Positions 6,284 to 17,100 of a stretch of 17,110 nt of DNA are shown here, piece after piece. Made by a program: the position numbers and the translations under genes. Each line of letters starts with the position of its first letter. Position 1 is the stretch's first letter. Origin of the DNA: SURF-58 sp041305085 (GTDB lineage Archaea; Nanobdellota; Nanobdellia; Woesearchaeales; UBA9642); NCBI GenBank assembly GCA_041305085.1, contig JBFYMA010000020.1, positions 1 to 17,110 on the forward strand, in the 5' to 3' direction. The notes beneath the pieces were generated by a model. It was given only the letters and a program-made list of their open reading frames with translations, was not told the origin of the DNA and did no database searches.

Positions 6284-6403
6284 ACTATTCATGCAGCCAA
6301 TTTGACGAGAAAGCTGCGAGGAACGAGCAGTGAAACCTCCGCAAAAACGAGCAAAGCGATTATTTAGAAAAACGCCTATTTTTCATTGAATAGTGAAACT
6401 ATT
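6284..6403. repeat. Intergenic inverted repeats with a triloop hairpin
   Basis: This lies in the 242-nt gap between 6167 and 6410. A perfect hairpin AATAGT-GAA-ACTATT (6389-6403) begins 6 nt after the stop of the 432-aa gene. ACTATTCA at 6284-6291 is the exact reverse complement of TGAATAGT at 6387-6394, so the same arm can pair locally or at long range, but not both. Between them is a weak bulged stem (GCG-AGG at 6316-6321 with CCT-C-CGC at 6336-6342) and three copies of ACGAG (6305, 6323, 6347). It may act as a terminator for the upstream pair of genes; no coding signal was seen. Confidence 0.55.
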
Positions 6404-6409
6404 GTAAAA

Positions 6410-7708
6410 TCAGCTGTTTGAAGAAGGTGGCTGCTGCAAAGGAGGCTTTTTAAACTTTTTTCTTAAAAATACAAACCAGCTAATGTTTACAATTATGAGT
6501 GCAGTGACGAGAAGTATAAGAATTAGTGTAAGATTTGTTCCTGACTCTTCTCCTCCTGCAACCTTTCCAGTGCCTATCTGGCCAACAGTTATCTTATCTA
6601 TACCCACAACGGTCTGGAAAAGCTTTTCAGTTGTCTTTCCTGCATAATACAGTATCACATTGACATCATACCTTCCAACATCTATACTTGTTGTATCCCA
6701 ATAGGCATTTATTGTGTCTTCCTGAAGTGCCGGAAGGTCAGTGCTAAGCGTTTTTACGCTTGCAATGCCTTTTCCATCCTGATCCAACACTTTTACCTCA
6801 CCATACACATCCTTTATTTCCTCATTCCACTGGTTTTTTATCCTGACGTCAAACTTTGCTATTCCTCCAAGCTTGAATCCGTCAACAGATATATCATCTA
6901 TTGATACAAAGACATTACCGACATTCATCTCTTTTCTTAATGTAAAGAATTCTCCTCCATAGTGCACTATTGCCTCTGCCAGATAAACCCCTTGATTTAT
7001 ATCTGCCTTCCACTCTGCCACAAGCTTTGACTCCTGGCCTCCCTGTATTGCCTGCAGATCTGTCTTGAAAGATGCTATTTCCTCGTTTGTAGGTCCTTTT
7101 ATAACTATATCTGCATAGGCATCTGTTGGGTTTGTTCCCCTGTTTACCACAGGAACAGTAAATGTAAGGACATCCCCAACTTTCCCTTCGCTTATGTAGA
7201 ACCTTCCTTCTAAAAAGCTGTTAGGATAGGGCACCCTTATCTGCAGTTGGTGTATCACTGCTGTTGTCGCCCCAATCATCGACTCCTTGTCCTTGTTTTC
7301 AAAAAGTATTGCCTTTTCATCTGTAACCACAAGGTTTTCATCGCTTTGTGCAAAAGTGTCTGGAAGCTGGACAACTATTATTTTCAATGTCTGGGTTCCT
7401 GGCTTTAATCCTTGAGGAAGGTCTATCTGGTAAGTGAAGGGCTTTTCTGCCTGGTCCTTGGAAACAGTTATTATTGGCTGGTCTATTTTTACATATTCTG
7501 CAAACTCTCCCTGGGAATATATTGCAAGCCTCATGTCTGCACGATCATTATTTATTATCCTTGCATTTATTGTCTGCTTTCCCTGCTTGTAATCAATGGT
7601 TTCCCTGCTTGGGGCGACTCCCAATGCCAGGACATTTGCAGAAATAATTATTGTCAGCACTAGGCAAATCATTACAATTATTTTTGCTTTTTTATTGCCT
7701 AATACCAA
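6410..7708 (-). CDS. Membrane-anchored Ig-like protein (chaperone-like layout)
   Basis: A 432-aa protein: signal peptide with a Lys-rich start (GNKKAK) and likely cleavage near residue 28 (ANVLA-LG), an N-terminal beta domain (about 30-115), two more Ig-like domains (about 155-260 and 262-366), one membrane segment (about 392-415) and a basic Pro/Gln/Ser tail. The first domain (VAPSRETIDYKQGKQTIN, INNDRADMRLAIY, then a Pro-rich strand ending LKIIVVQ) recalls the first domain of pilus chaperones and DUF916-type proteins, but I see no diagnostic motif. The second half is shared with the protein at 3351-4505. The start is TTG: an in-frame TGA lies two codons upstream, the lysines need this start, and GGGTGAT sits 5 nt before it. 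The next ATG (Met13) would remove the basic region. It overlaps the giant gene by 10 nt, so the two are translated together and probably act together, possibly tethering or presenting the giant protein. Confidence 0.88.
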   Translation of the reverse strand: MVLGNKKAKIIVMICLVLTIIISANVLALGVAPSRETIDYKQGKQTINARIINNDRADMRLAIYSQGEFAEYVKIDQPIITVSKDQAEKPFTYQIDLPQGLKPGTQTLKIIVVQLPDTFAQSDENLVVTDEKAILFENKDKESMIGATTAVIHQLQIRVPYPNSFLEGRFYISEGKVGDVLTFTVPVVNRGTNPTDAYADIVIKGPTNEEIASFKTDLQAIQGGQESKLVAEWKADINQGVYLAEAIVHYGGEFFTLRKEMNVGNVFVSIDDISVDGFKLGGIAKFDVRIKNQWNEEIKDVYGEVKVLDQDGKGIASVKTLSTDLPALQEDTINAYWDTTSIDVGRYDVNVILYYAGKTTEKLFQTVVGIDKITVGQIGTGKVAGGEESGTNLTLILILLVTALIIVNISWFVFLRKKFKKPPLQQPPSSNS

Positions 7709-8135
7709 GGATCATCACCCATATCCTGCTCCCAGTAAAAAGTCATCTCTATAAATTTCTCTCCGCCTGGCTCATCTCCAGGAACCTTCACCCTTACATC
7801 TATTTCTGCTTCGTCTGAACTGTCTGAATAGTTGAGCTGGCTTATCACTGTCTGGTTTATGCCGTTGGTTACATTGAACCATTCTATGGAGCTGTTTTCT
7901 GTGTCTATTATGCTTCCAGGCTCTGTCCTGTCAGAGGCTTTCATCTGGAAGTATTCTGTCCCCATGCTCTTCCTTACCCAAAGGGTTCCTTCAGTGCTCA
8001 TGTTTACAAGACTTGTCCTGACGTTTCCATCATTCCTGATTTGGAATGGCTCTGGATCATCATCTGTTGTGTCATCTATCTCAAGAAGGGAAAGGTTGCC
8101 AAAGTTGAGAGAGTTGTTCAGGAAGGTTATTATAA
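7699..8135 (-). other. C-terminal domain of the giant protein, resembling the 222/223-aa subunits
   Basis: The last ~145 residues differ from the Ig/FN3 modules before them. In order they contain SLNFGNL, an acidic loop, FQIRNDGNV, a variable middle with several sequons, then IDVRVKV and MTFYWEQ at the end. The downstream subunits show TLDWGSG or SCDWGSG, LENNGSL or LENNGTA, IEFKIGF or IDFRVGF, and VTAYGTE or LTAYATS in the same order and with similar spacing at the end. There is no membrane segment, LPxTG or other sorting signal after it; the protein simply ends GDDPWY. Confidence 0.45.
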
Positions 8136-11100
8136 CCCAGGGCTCTAAGCTGAAGTTTCTCAGCGCAGCCCATGAGCTGCAATTATTGCTGGCGTTTGAA
8201 TCATCGCATGCCCTGACGCTCCAGTTATAGTATGCAAGGCCTGAAGAGTAAAACTCATCCCTTGTGCATAGCTCTATTGTTGGATGGCTGAAGTTGCTGT
8301 CTGAGACGTTGGTCTGGTAAAAGCTTGTGGAAGTGTAGCAGGGCTCGCCTCCTGCAGTAACATTTATTTCATAGGTTATGGTGTCATAGTCATCAACATC
8401 TGTGCTGCCTGTCCAGTTAAACATAAGGCTTCTGTTGTGAAGGGTGTTGTTGTTAGGCTCAGGAAATAATAATGTTGGAAGTGTTGGCGCATAGTTCAGC
8501 ACTGTAATATTTGATGAGTTGCCCCATCCGCTGAATGACTCCCCGTCAAAAAGCATTATGCTGCAGCTCCAGTTCTGGGTTGGAGAGGTATTGCCATAGC
8601 CAAGTGTTGCGTTGAACTGTATTCCAGAAGGATAGTTGTTGTTGTAATTATCTGTTTTGTTGTATACTCCATTCTTTGACCAGTTAACTGTAATGTTCAG
8701 AAGGTCTCCATTTACATCTGTAATAGCTGCAAAGCAGTTCAGATTCTGGCTTGTGCTGTTTGTTCCATCAGTAGAGTTTATATATACATTCGGGGTTATT
8801 GGAGGCTGGTTTCCGTAAAGGAAAACATGGGATGCATTCAGGAGTGTTCCATCATCGTTCTCAAGCACATTGCTCTGGTTATCCCTTAATGAAAGGTTTA
8901 TGATGTATGTTCCATAGCCATAGGTTGCGTTTTCCGAAGTGTTCCATTTCTGATTGAAGTATGAGTCAATCTCTTTAACTCCTGAGTTTATTTCTATGGA
9001 TTCGTTTACAACAACGTCATCGCTCTGCCATTGGGTTGAGGTCTGGTTGTACCAAAGGATCTCCATCACCAGCCATACTGTTGAGTTTGCATTTCCTGAA
9101 TTGTTGATGAATGACTTGTTTTCGCTCGTTGAATTTGTAATGTTGACGTATTCATCAGGCTGGTACTCCTCATTGAATGTGGCTATCTCCATAGATATAT
9201 TTGAGCTTATGTTGAAGCTGTACCCTGAAACACTGTAGTTGTGGTTTGCAGAGTCATTGACAAAAAACGAGAGGTTGTACTGGCCTGTTTTCCAGCCTGT
9301 AAAGTTATAGTTCCAGATGTCTGAGCCAAGATTTTGCATTGAGTAATTTGTTGATGTTCCGTTTGGCAGGGTTATTTCTGCTTTTGCAGTGTCTGCGCCT
9401 GTTGCAGTTATGTTTAATTCAATGATTCTTCCAAATCCCTGCACTGCAGGAGAAATATCCACATCTGTTATGTTCAGCAATAAGTACAAGGAAAAGTTTT
9501 CTTTTCTCGATGATGTAATGTTGACGCTTCTTGACTGATTTAGGTAAAGGCTTTTGGAGACATTTATTGTATAGTTTGTATAATAGTATTTAGTTGTTGA
9601 GTTCTGCCAGTACTCTGTAATGTTCTGGGTTGTTATAAGCCCCTGGGAGTCTGTGATATTTGAATAAATGTTGTTGTCTGAATCAGAAATATTTACTATA
9701 AAGTCTGCCTTGTTGTTGTCAACGCTTGTGTCATTTACAAAAACATCCAGGAACCACTTTACCCACAGCTGGCAGGTATTTGTTGTGCAGCTTATGAATG
9801 AAATGTTTGTCTTGTTGAAAGAGACGTTCAGGAAAGTGTTGTTGACTGTGGATCCTGTGCTATTTATCTTTACGTCAAAATAATTAGTATTCTGGATTAT
9901 TGAGCTTATGAATGTATTATTCTTGGCGTTGATGAGCTCTATGGATGTATTTGCATTATCAACTCTTTCAAATGTGAATGTGCTGTTCTGCAATCCTCTT
10001 GCAGATATTCCTGTTTTTGTCCTGTTTATTGTGTTGTTCCAGAACGTGTTGTTGGATATGTGGTTGTTTATTCCTATGTTTGTGATTATTATTCCAAAGT
10101 TTGTGCTGTTCTCAAAAGTGTTGTTGGCTATTACATTGTTTTTGATGTGGTATGTTGAACCATAAGAAATCAGTTTTATCCCTGCATATCTACTGTTAAA
10201 GATATTGTTGTTTGCAACAAAGTTATTATTTCCTCCCAAACTAATTCCTACGTAGTTATTCTTAAAAGTGTTGTTTATTAATTCAGAATTAGCAGCATTT
10301 CTGACCTCTATTCCTCTTGAGTTGAAACTATCATCCCAACCCATATTTGATATAAAAGAATTATTTGCATAGAGATATGCTGTAGAGCCACTGTATGAAC
10401 CTACCACAAGATAAGAGTATCTCAGACTGTTATTGGTTGTAATATTAGATGCATCATTTGTTGTTGATGGATTTGAATCCTTATCAATAAGAATCAGGGT
10501 TCCTCCTGCATTTACTATAATTCCTCTTTCTCCATCTGAGGAAAGGTTAAAAACAAGTGTTGTGTTTATAAGGGAAAGCTTTCCTCCGCTGTTTACATTT
10601 ATTCCTGTGGAAGAGCCTCCAAAAGATATTTTTTTATCCTCGCAAGTAACTTCATCAGTTATTGTCCAGTCAGCAATTCTTGAAACACAAGGGTCAATTT
10701 TCACTATGTTGCTGCTCGTTGCATAGTTCTTGTTGTTTACATTGTCCCACACAGTCAAGTTGTACTGGTAGCACTTCCTGTACTCCAATGATGTATCTGT
10801 ATACTGTGTCTGGCTGAGCGTTTGAGAACCTACAGCAGTCCACGTTGTCCATCCTGAACATGTTCCTCCGGCGAGAAGAGTTGCAGATCTTCTATAAAGC
10901 TGCAGTTTTTGCAGTCCTGACTTTGCATCTGTTCCGTTTGTGAAATTTACAAGAATGCTTTTTGACTGGATTGTCTGGTCAGGGTATGCAATAGTCATTC
11001 CTGAAGGATTTGTAGTGTCAAGAGTGACGTTTAATTTGCATGTTCCTGAATTTGTATATCCTTGATCAAATACTATTATATCCTCATAATAGCTTGTGCT

Positions 11101-14100
11101 GTCAGCGCTTGTCCAATTGTATGGATGAGTTACAACTTCAACTTTTTCGCTTAAATCAAGATAATCTCCTCCATCTGAGGTTGTTAGTGGAAAAGAAACA
11201 GCCTCCATTCCAGCGCCAAAATCAGTCGCTGTAACAGTGACATTATAGTATTGCATTGTTGAAGCCTTGTTGTTGTAGAACATTGTGTTTCCTGTTGCAT
11301 AGCCATAGGCAGAGTTTTCAGTAATTGCAGTAACTTCACATATAGGGTCTGCTGAACCTATCTCAAACCCTCCATGGGACTTGTTCACAACAACGCTCAC
11401 CTGGTCAATATACAATGAGTGATGCTCTTTTTGTGTTTTTTCAGCAGTTCTTGTGTTGTATTCTTTGTAATACTCCGGAAGGTCCTGCTCGCTGTATTTG
11501 TAAGGGTATTCCTGCATGCCCCGGAATGGCAGTGGAAGAACACTATTGTACTGCCCCAGCCTTTTGTAGTAAGAGCTGCTGTAGAATATTATTGTCCTCT
11601 CAGGCTTTTTTTGCTCAGGAACCTGGTACTCCAGGACTATTTCGTCTCCTTTGCTTATAACTGCATATGTTTGGTCTTTTTGGTTTACAAGCTCCAGCAC
11701 ATCGCCTGTTCGAGTAAGCTTGCCCTCAACATTTATTGATGGGCCTGAACTGCTTAAAAGAGCTGCTTTTTCAGGAGCAATCTCATTTATTGTTAACTGT
11801 TTCTGGGGAGTTGTGCTTATTCCTACAAAGTCAACTTGCGGAATTATTTTTTCTCCAACTGCCTGGTATTTTATTCTTGAGATGTTTATTCCTGAAACAT
11901 TTATTGCAAAGGTTCTCAGCACAGGGTTAAGTATTTTAAAGCTTGTTTGATAGTTATCATCTCTCAATATGTCTGCCTTGAGGTCAATCCACTCTTTTGA
12001 ATTTGGCTTTTGGTAAAAAAGTTTTGGAGGATATGGAAACTCGTCCCCATAATTCACATAGCCTATGGAATCCCTTACAACAAGATACTTTTCCTTTTTA
12101 TTATTTATTTCAGGGCTAAACTCTGCAACAAAATAATCACTTATACTTTCTTTTTTCCAAGCAAAGTTGTCAGTTTTTGAAATGCTTATTTTGCAGTCGC
12201 TTCCGTACTCGTCTATGCATAATTTTGGAGGGCTTATTTTATCTATTAAATAGAATTTTCCGTTCAGCGAATAATCAGGAACAACTTCTCCATGGTCGTG
12301 ATCAATTGCCAGTAGCTTAAGGCTGTTTGCATATGCAATTTCATCCTTTTCTTCTGCAAATTTGAGTATGTATTTGTTGCTTATTTTCTCTAATGCAGTT
12401 TCAGGAACTATTATATAGTCTTCAGCATACGCTGGAATTGCCATTGCTTCACCGTTCATAACTGCAATCTGTCCGAGAAGGCTTGGGTTTCCAACATCTG
12501 CGACAAACACAAATCCTTTGTCTGTTTTTCCATAAATAATTGGTGTGTCACCCTGACAAGGAGTTGCGCTATAGTCCGGCTCATAAATCAACAGCCTAAA
12601 ATATTGTGTAGAGTTCAAAATTTCTGAATAATTATAGCTCAGGTTCAAAAAATTTAGAACAGTTCTTATTGTCTGCTCTGTATGGCATGCAGGGTCTGAG
12701 CATTGGCTGTTAAGGTTGCCGATTTTTGCATTGTTTGTCCTATTGATGAAATAAATTCTTAGGGTATCATTTTCTGAAGCAGTCCGCTCAGTCGAATAAC
12801 CTTCAAAATTTATATCAAGAGTTGCAAGAAGCGCAAGGCTTTCATTTAATCCCAGCCTTAAATCATAAGTATTCCACTTGGTGTCGCCTCCACAAACCAC
12901 ACCAGGGGACTGATAATCCAACTCATCGTCAGAAAAGCTGATATTTCCTCTCTCGCTTGCTGAAAGCGCAGTTCCTGAAAAACTGCTGGTGGGCTCAGAG
13001 TTTGTTGTATAGCCTTTGTAAGCATAGTGCCAGCTCTGGTTGAAAGTGTAAGTGGTCGTATTGAGGATGTCTGTTATTTCTGAGCATGAATTTATGCTGT
13101 CGCAAACCCGGGCATACCAATGGAAATAAACAGGGTCTGACTCGTTCAGAGTGTAATAGCAATTGGATGTGTTGCCAAAAGTTGTTGTTGAGTTGCACAG
13201 GCATCCTGAGTCGTCAGTGTAGTTGCAGTTTGCAAATTCAGTATTGTTTGCAATAAGAAGCTTTTTGCTGTTAAGGCTTCCGTTGTTGAGCCATGTGGCA
13301 GAGAAATTTATGTCCTGGCCTATTTCTGCCAGCATATCAACTGCATCGTCAGAGGCATTTATCAATACTGGTTTTGGGTCAATCCATTTTGAGTTCTGGC
13401 AAAAAAATCCTGTTCCACCGAAAGTTTGGTTTATTCCAGAGGCATAACAGGTATTGCTCCACACACAGTCAGTGCTTTCAGCACAGCAGGCAACATCATC
13501 TGTGTCTGTTGCACACTCTCCAGAAGTGCAGTCCTTGAAAAAACTGTATTCATTTGAATCATCACCGCAGCACATATCTACAGTGTTATCTGTGTAGTCT
13601 CCATGAGATATGCTTTCTCCTGAATTAACCCAAGTGTTTGCAGTGCAGGTTTCTGATGAGTGCTCGCAGTATGATTGGGAACTATCCTTGTCAACCCATC
13701 CCTGTCTTGCACTCAGAAGCCCATTTGAGCACTGCCCTCCTATGTAGCAGGATGCCTGGTCTACGTTGTTTCCAGGCCTGAAATATTCATCCAACACTTC
13801 TGAGCTGTTCAGTACTGTTCCAAATATCTGCAATTCATCAATTGTTGCATTTATAATCTGGGATTTCTGAACATTGCTTCCAAGGTACATATATGTTCCT
13901 TGCTGTTCAAAAGTTGCAGAGCTGAACACTGAGCTATTTTGCTCTATTCCATCCACAAATATCTTCATCGTTGTACTGTTCCATGTAAAAACAAGGTGTT
14001 TCCACTGGTTTGCCTGCCAGCCACTTATGTTTACTTTTGCACTGTACTTTCCTGATCCTGCATCTGTTTTGTTAAAGTATAGAATATCATTTATTTTGTA

Positions 14101-17100
14101 AATTCTCTGCTTGTTAGTGACCTGCGCTTGAGTTCCAAGGTCAAACAGGTAAAATGTTCCTGTTGTTGAGCCAGACCACTGGGGCTTTATCCAAAGTGCA
14201 ATTGTCCCTATTGTGTTGTTGTAATTATTGGTCATGTTTATCGAGTTTGCGTTGGAGTTGTTGAGAGCAAGCCCATTATTCAGTATAGAATCTGTTGTTT
14301 CCATTCCCAAAGCTATTTTTTCAAGGTCCTCACAATAATAACTTGGCATTGTAGGGTCATAATAAGTTATGGATATTTTTGGCTTATAAGATGATACAGC
14401 ACCTTCTGAAGATACAAATCTAAAAATGCCTCCCGAAGGGGAATGAATCAGCAAACCCCTTTTATAATCAGCACTTCCATCAATCCACATCTGGACTAGT
14501 TTAGTAAGATTCACACCTGTGAATGTCTGCCATGACCACCCCAAGGATCCTGTTGTTGTTAGTTGAGATGAAATATTATAAGACCTGTCACAACCTGCGC
14601 CATTTCCTTCATTTTCACTGTATGGGCTGCACTCTCCAAGTGTGCCATCTGCACCAGACTGGTTCCAAGCATAATTATTTGAATTATGCCATTCATTCCA
14701 AGTAGCCTCTGATTCAGTCCAGGGCTTAAAAACCTGGTAAATGCTTATCACATTACCTGCCTCCGTATATGTATATAAAGAAATGTTGGCATTTGTAACA
14801 GAAGCATTTTCATTTATTGATGAAACATTAAAATAAATAAGTGACCTAACTATTGGTGTAGTTGTTGAAGTAGGTATATACTGATTAGTTGCATAATTAG
14901 TGTTTGTAGCTGAAGAGTTTATGTATGTGTCTCCTCCTAATGCATCACTACTTATTTGGAATGTTGTTGTAAGTGTTCCATCTTTGTTAAGCACAGTGGT
15001 TTCCGGAAAGTTAGTAATATCTTGTGTTAATCCTGAATTATCAAAATGGCATCCCAGCAACAGCTCATTATATCCTGCCTTGTATGATTCAAGAATATCT
15101 TTTGAGCTTTTTGGATAATTAGTTATTCTTGCCTCATCAACTATTCCATTGAAATTGTTCCAGGATGCTAGATATTGTTTGCTGCTTTCCCCAATTTTTA
15201 GGCTGCCTGAAAGCTTTGTTATTGAACTTGAATCTGCTATGCTATTATCCAAAATTCCATTTATGTATATTGCCTTGTGTGTGCTGTTTTTTAAGCCAAC
15301 AACATAATACCATTGATGAGTGCTGAGTGATTGGCTGCTTGTTATATAATCGTCCAATCCGTCAACTGCAAATGTTATGTTGTTGTAAGATCCATCATCG
15401 AGTACTGACAAAAAGTATCCCTGCGTCCCATTATCTTTTGAAATAATCCTGTTTCCTCCATAAAGAATCCCGCTAGTTGCATCTCCGTTCAGATAAACCC
15501 ATGCTTCCAGTGTTATTGCATCTGTAATATTTAGGTCTGAATCATCTGCAAATGTAATGTCTGTGCTCCCAGAAAAGTTGACTGCTTTGCCAAACTTTCC
15601 ACTAACCCAGCTTCCGCTTGTAAGCGTGCCATTTGCAACATTTCCTGAACTGTCCTCTATCGCAGTTCCAGACCCTTTTGAAAAGTGGAGTATTAATAAC
15701 TCTTTTTCCTCATACTTTTCATTTGGAAAGAATGCCTTGTCATTTTCATTGCAGCATGCAACGCTTGATGTATCATTTGAGCAGCCTGAATAGCAGATTT
15801 TTGATTCCATACCTGTATGCAATTTTGGCAGCCCTGTTTCAAAGCTAGCATCCAGATAGCTGCAGTAATTTACTATTCCATAATTGCTGTTGTCATAGTA
15901 ATCATAAATTCTTGACTGTATTGCCTGCTCGTTTGCTGTGCCCCACCAGATGTTTGGAAGAGAAATATTGGAAGAGTTTTGATAGTACAATGCGTAATAG
16001 TTTCCGTCCAGATCGCAATAGTTAAGAGTATTTGCTGAGGTGTAAAGCGTCAGGTCTGCATAGTTTTCATAAAATGAAGAGTTTGTTATGTGTGCTGTGC
16101 CGTTTATCTGAAGCCCTCGCTGGTTGAATCCATTAGCCCATCCTGCATGGCTTACAGATGATTTATTTATTGTTGTGGATGAGCCGTCCATTGCATAAAA
16201 GAAGTATTTTGCGCTTGAGTTATATCCATTTGTTATGTTCGCAGAGTTGTTGGCAGTAAAGTTAGAGTTTGGCTGGATGATTATTCCTATGCTTCCATTG
16301 GCTGAGGTGTTCATTCTTAATGTTGAGTTGTCCAGGATAAATGTTCCGTTTATTGTCATTATTCCGTTCTGCCAGATCGTGTTTTTGGAATTGATAATTG
16401 TGAGCCTTGCCAAATCCTCAATTACAGTATAGCCTGTAATGTTTACAGATGCATTTGTAAGCGTCAGGTTTCCATCAGAAGTTGTTATGTTGAGGCTTGC
16501 AACTTTTGCTGTCGTGTTAAAGCATTCAAGAGTTGTGTTGATAATCCACGCTGTGTTTTCTACCGGGCTGCAAGTGTTATAATCTGTAATCCTTATCTTC
16601 ACTGTTCTATTGGATGAGGCAAATCCGCAGCCAGCTCCTTGTAAGCAGCACTTAACATTCCAGGCATAATCATTTGGCAAAGCTGAAAAATCTTCCGTAA
16701 AAGAGTTATTCTGTGTAAGGCTTACGTCTGAAGTGTTTGCCTGCGCAAACGCCCAGGAGTCTGACTCATTAGTCCAAAGGCTGCAATTGGAAAGAGTTGC
16801 TCCTGCAGGAACGCTTATAGTATAGTTCAGCTCAACGCTTTCATTGAAAGCCAGCTTTTGGTTGTTTGCAGGATAAGTCAGGTTTATTGTTGGATATATT
16901 GTGAAAGAGATGAAAAGCCTTGGACGCTTGGCTTCTATTGAATCAGTTCTGGATGCCATCAAGATATAAGCAGGAGATCCAAAAGTATCAAAATTACCCA
17001 TTCCTATACTAGATGTATCTTTTGATACTGCAGTACCCATTATATGGTCAAGATCCTCAAAGTGGATAGTCATATTTTCATGCCCTTGTGCACAAGCCTC

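Noticed and set aside
7699..8135. Sortase (LPxTG) or archaeosortase (PGF-type) anchor at the giant's C-terminus
   Set aside because: No such motif, no membrane segment and no basic tail; the protein ends in an acidic GDDPWY.
16235..16432. Plus-strand ORFs of 60-130 codons throughout 7800-16500
   Set aside because: They are antisense shadows of the giant gene, with low-complexity hydrophobic translations caused by its Asn/Thr/Ser-rich codons.
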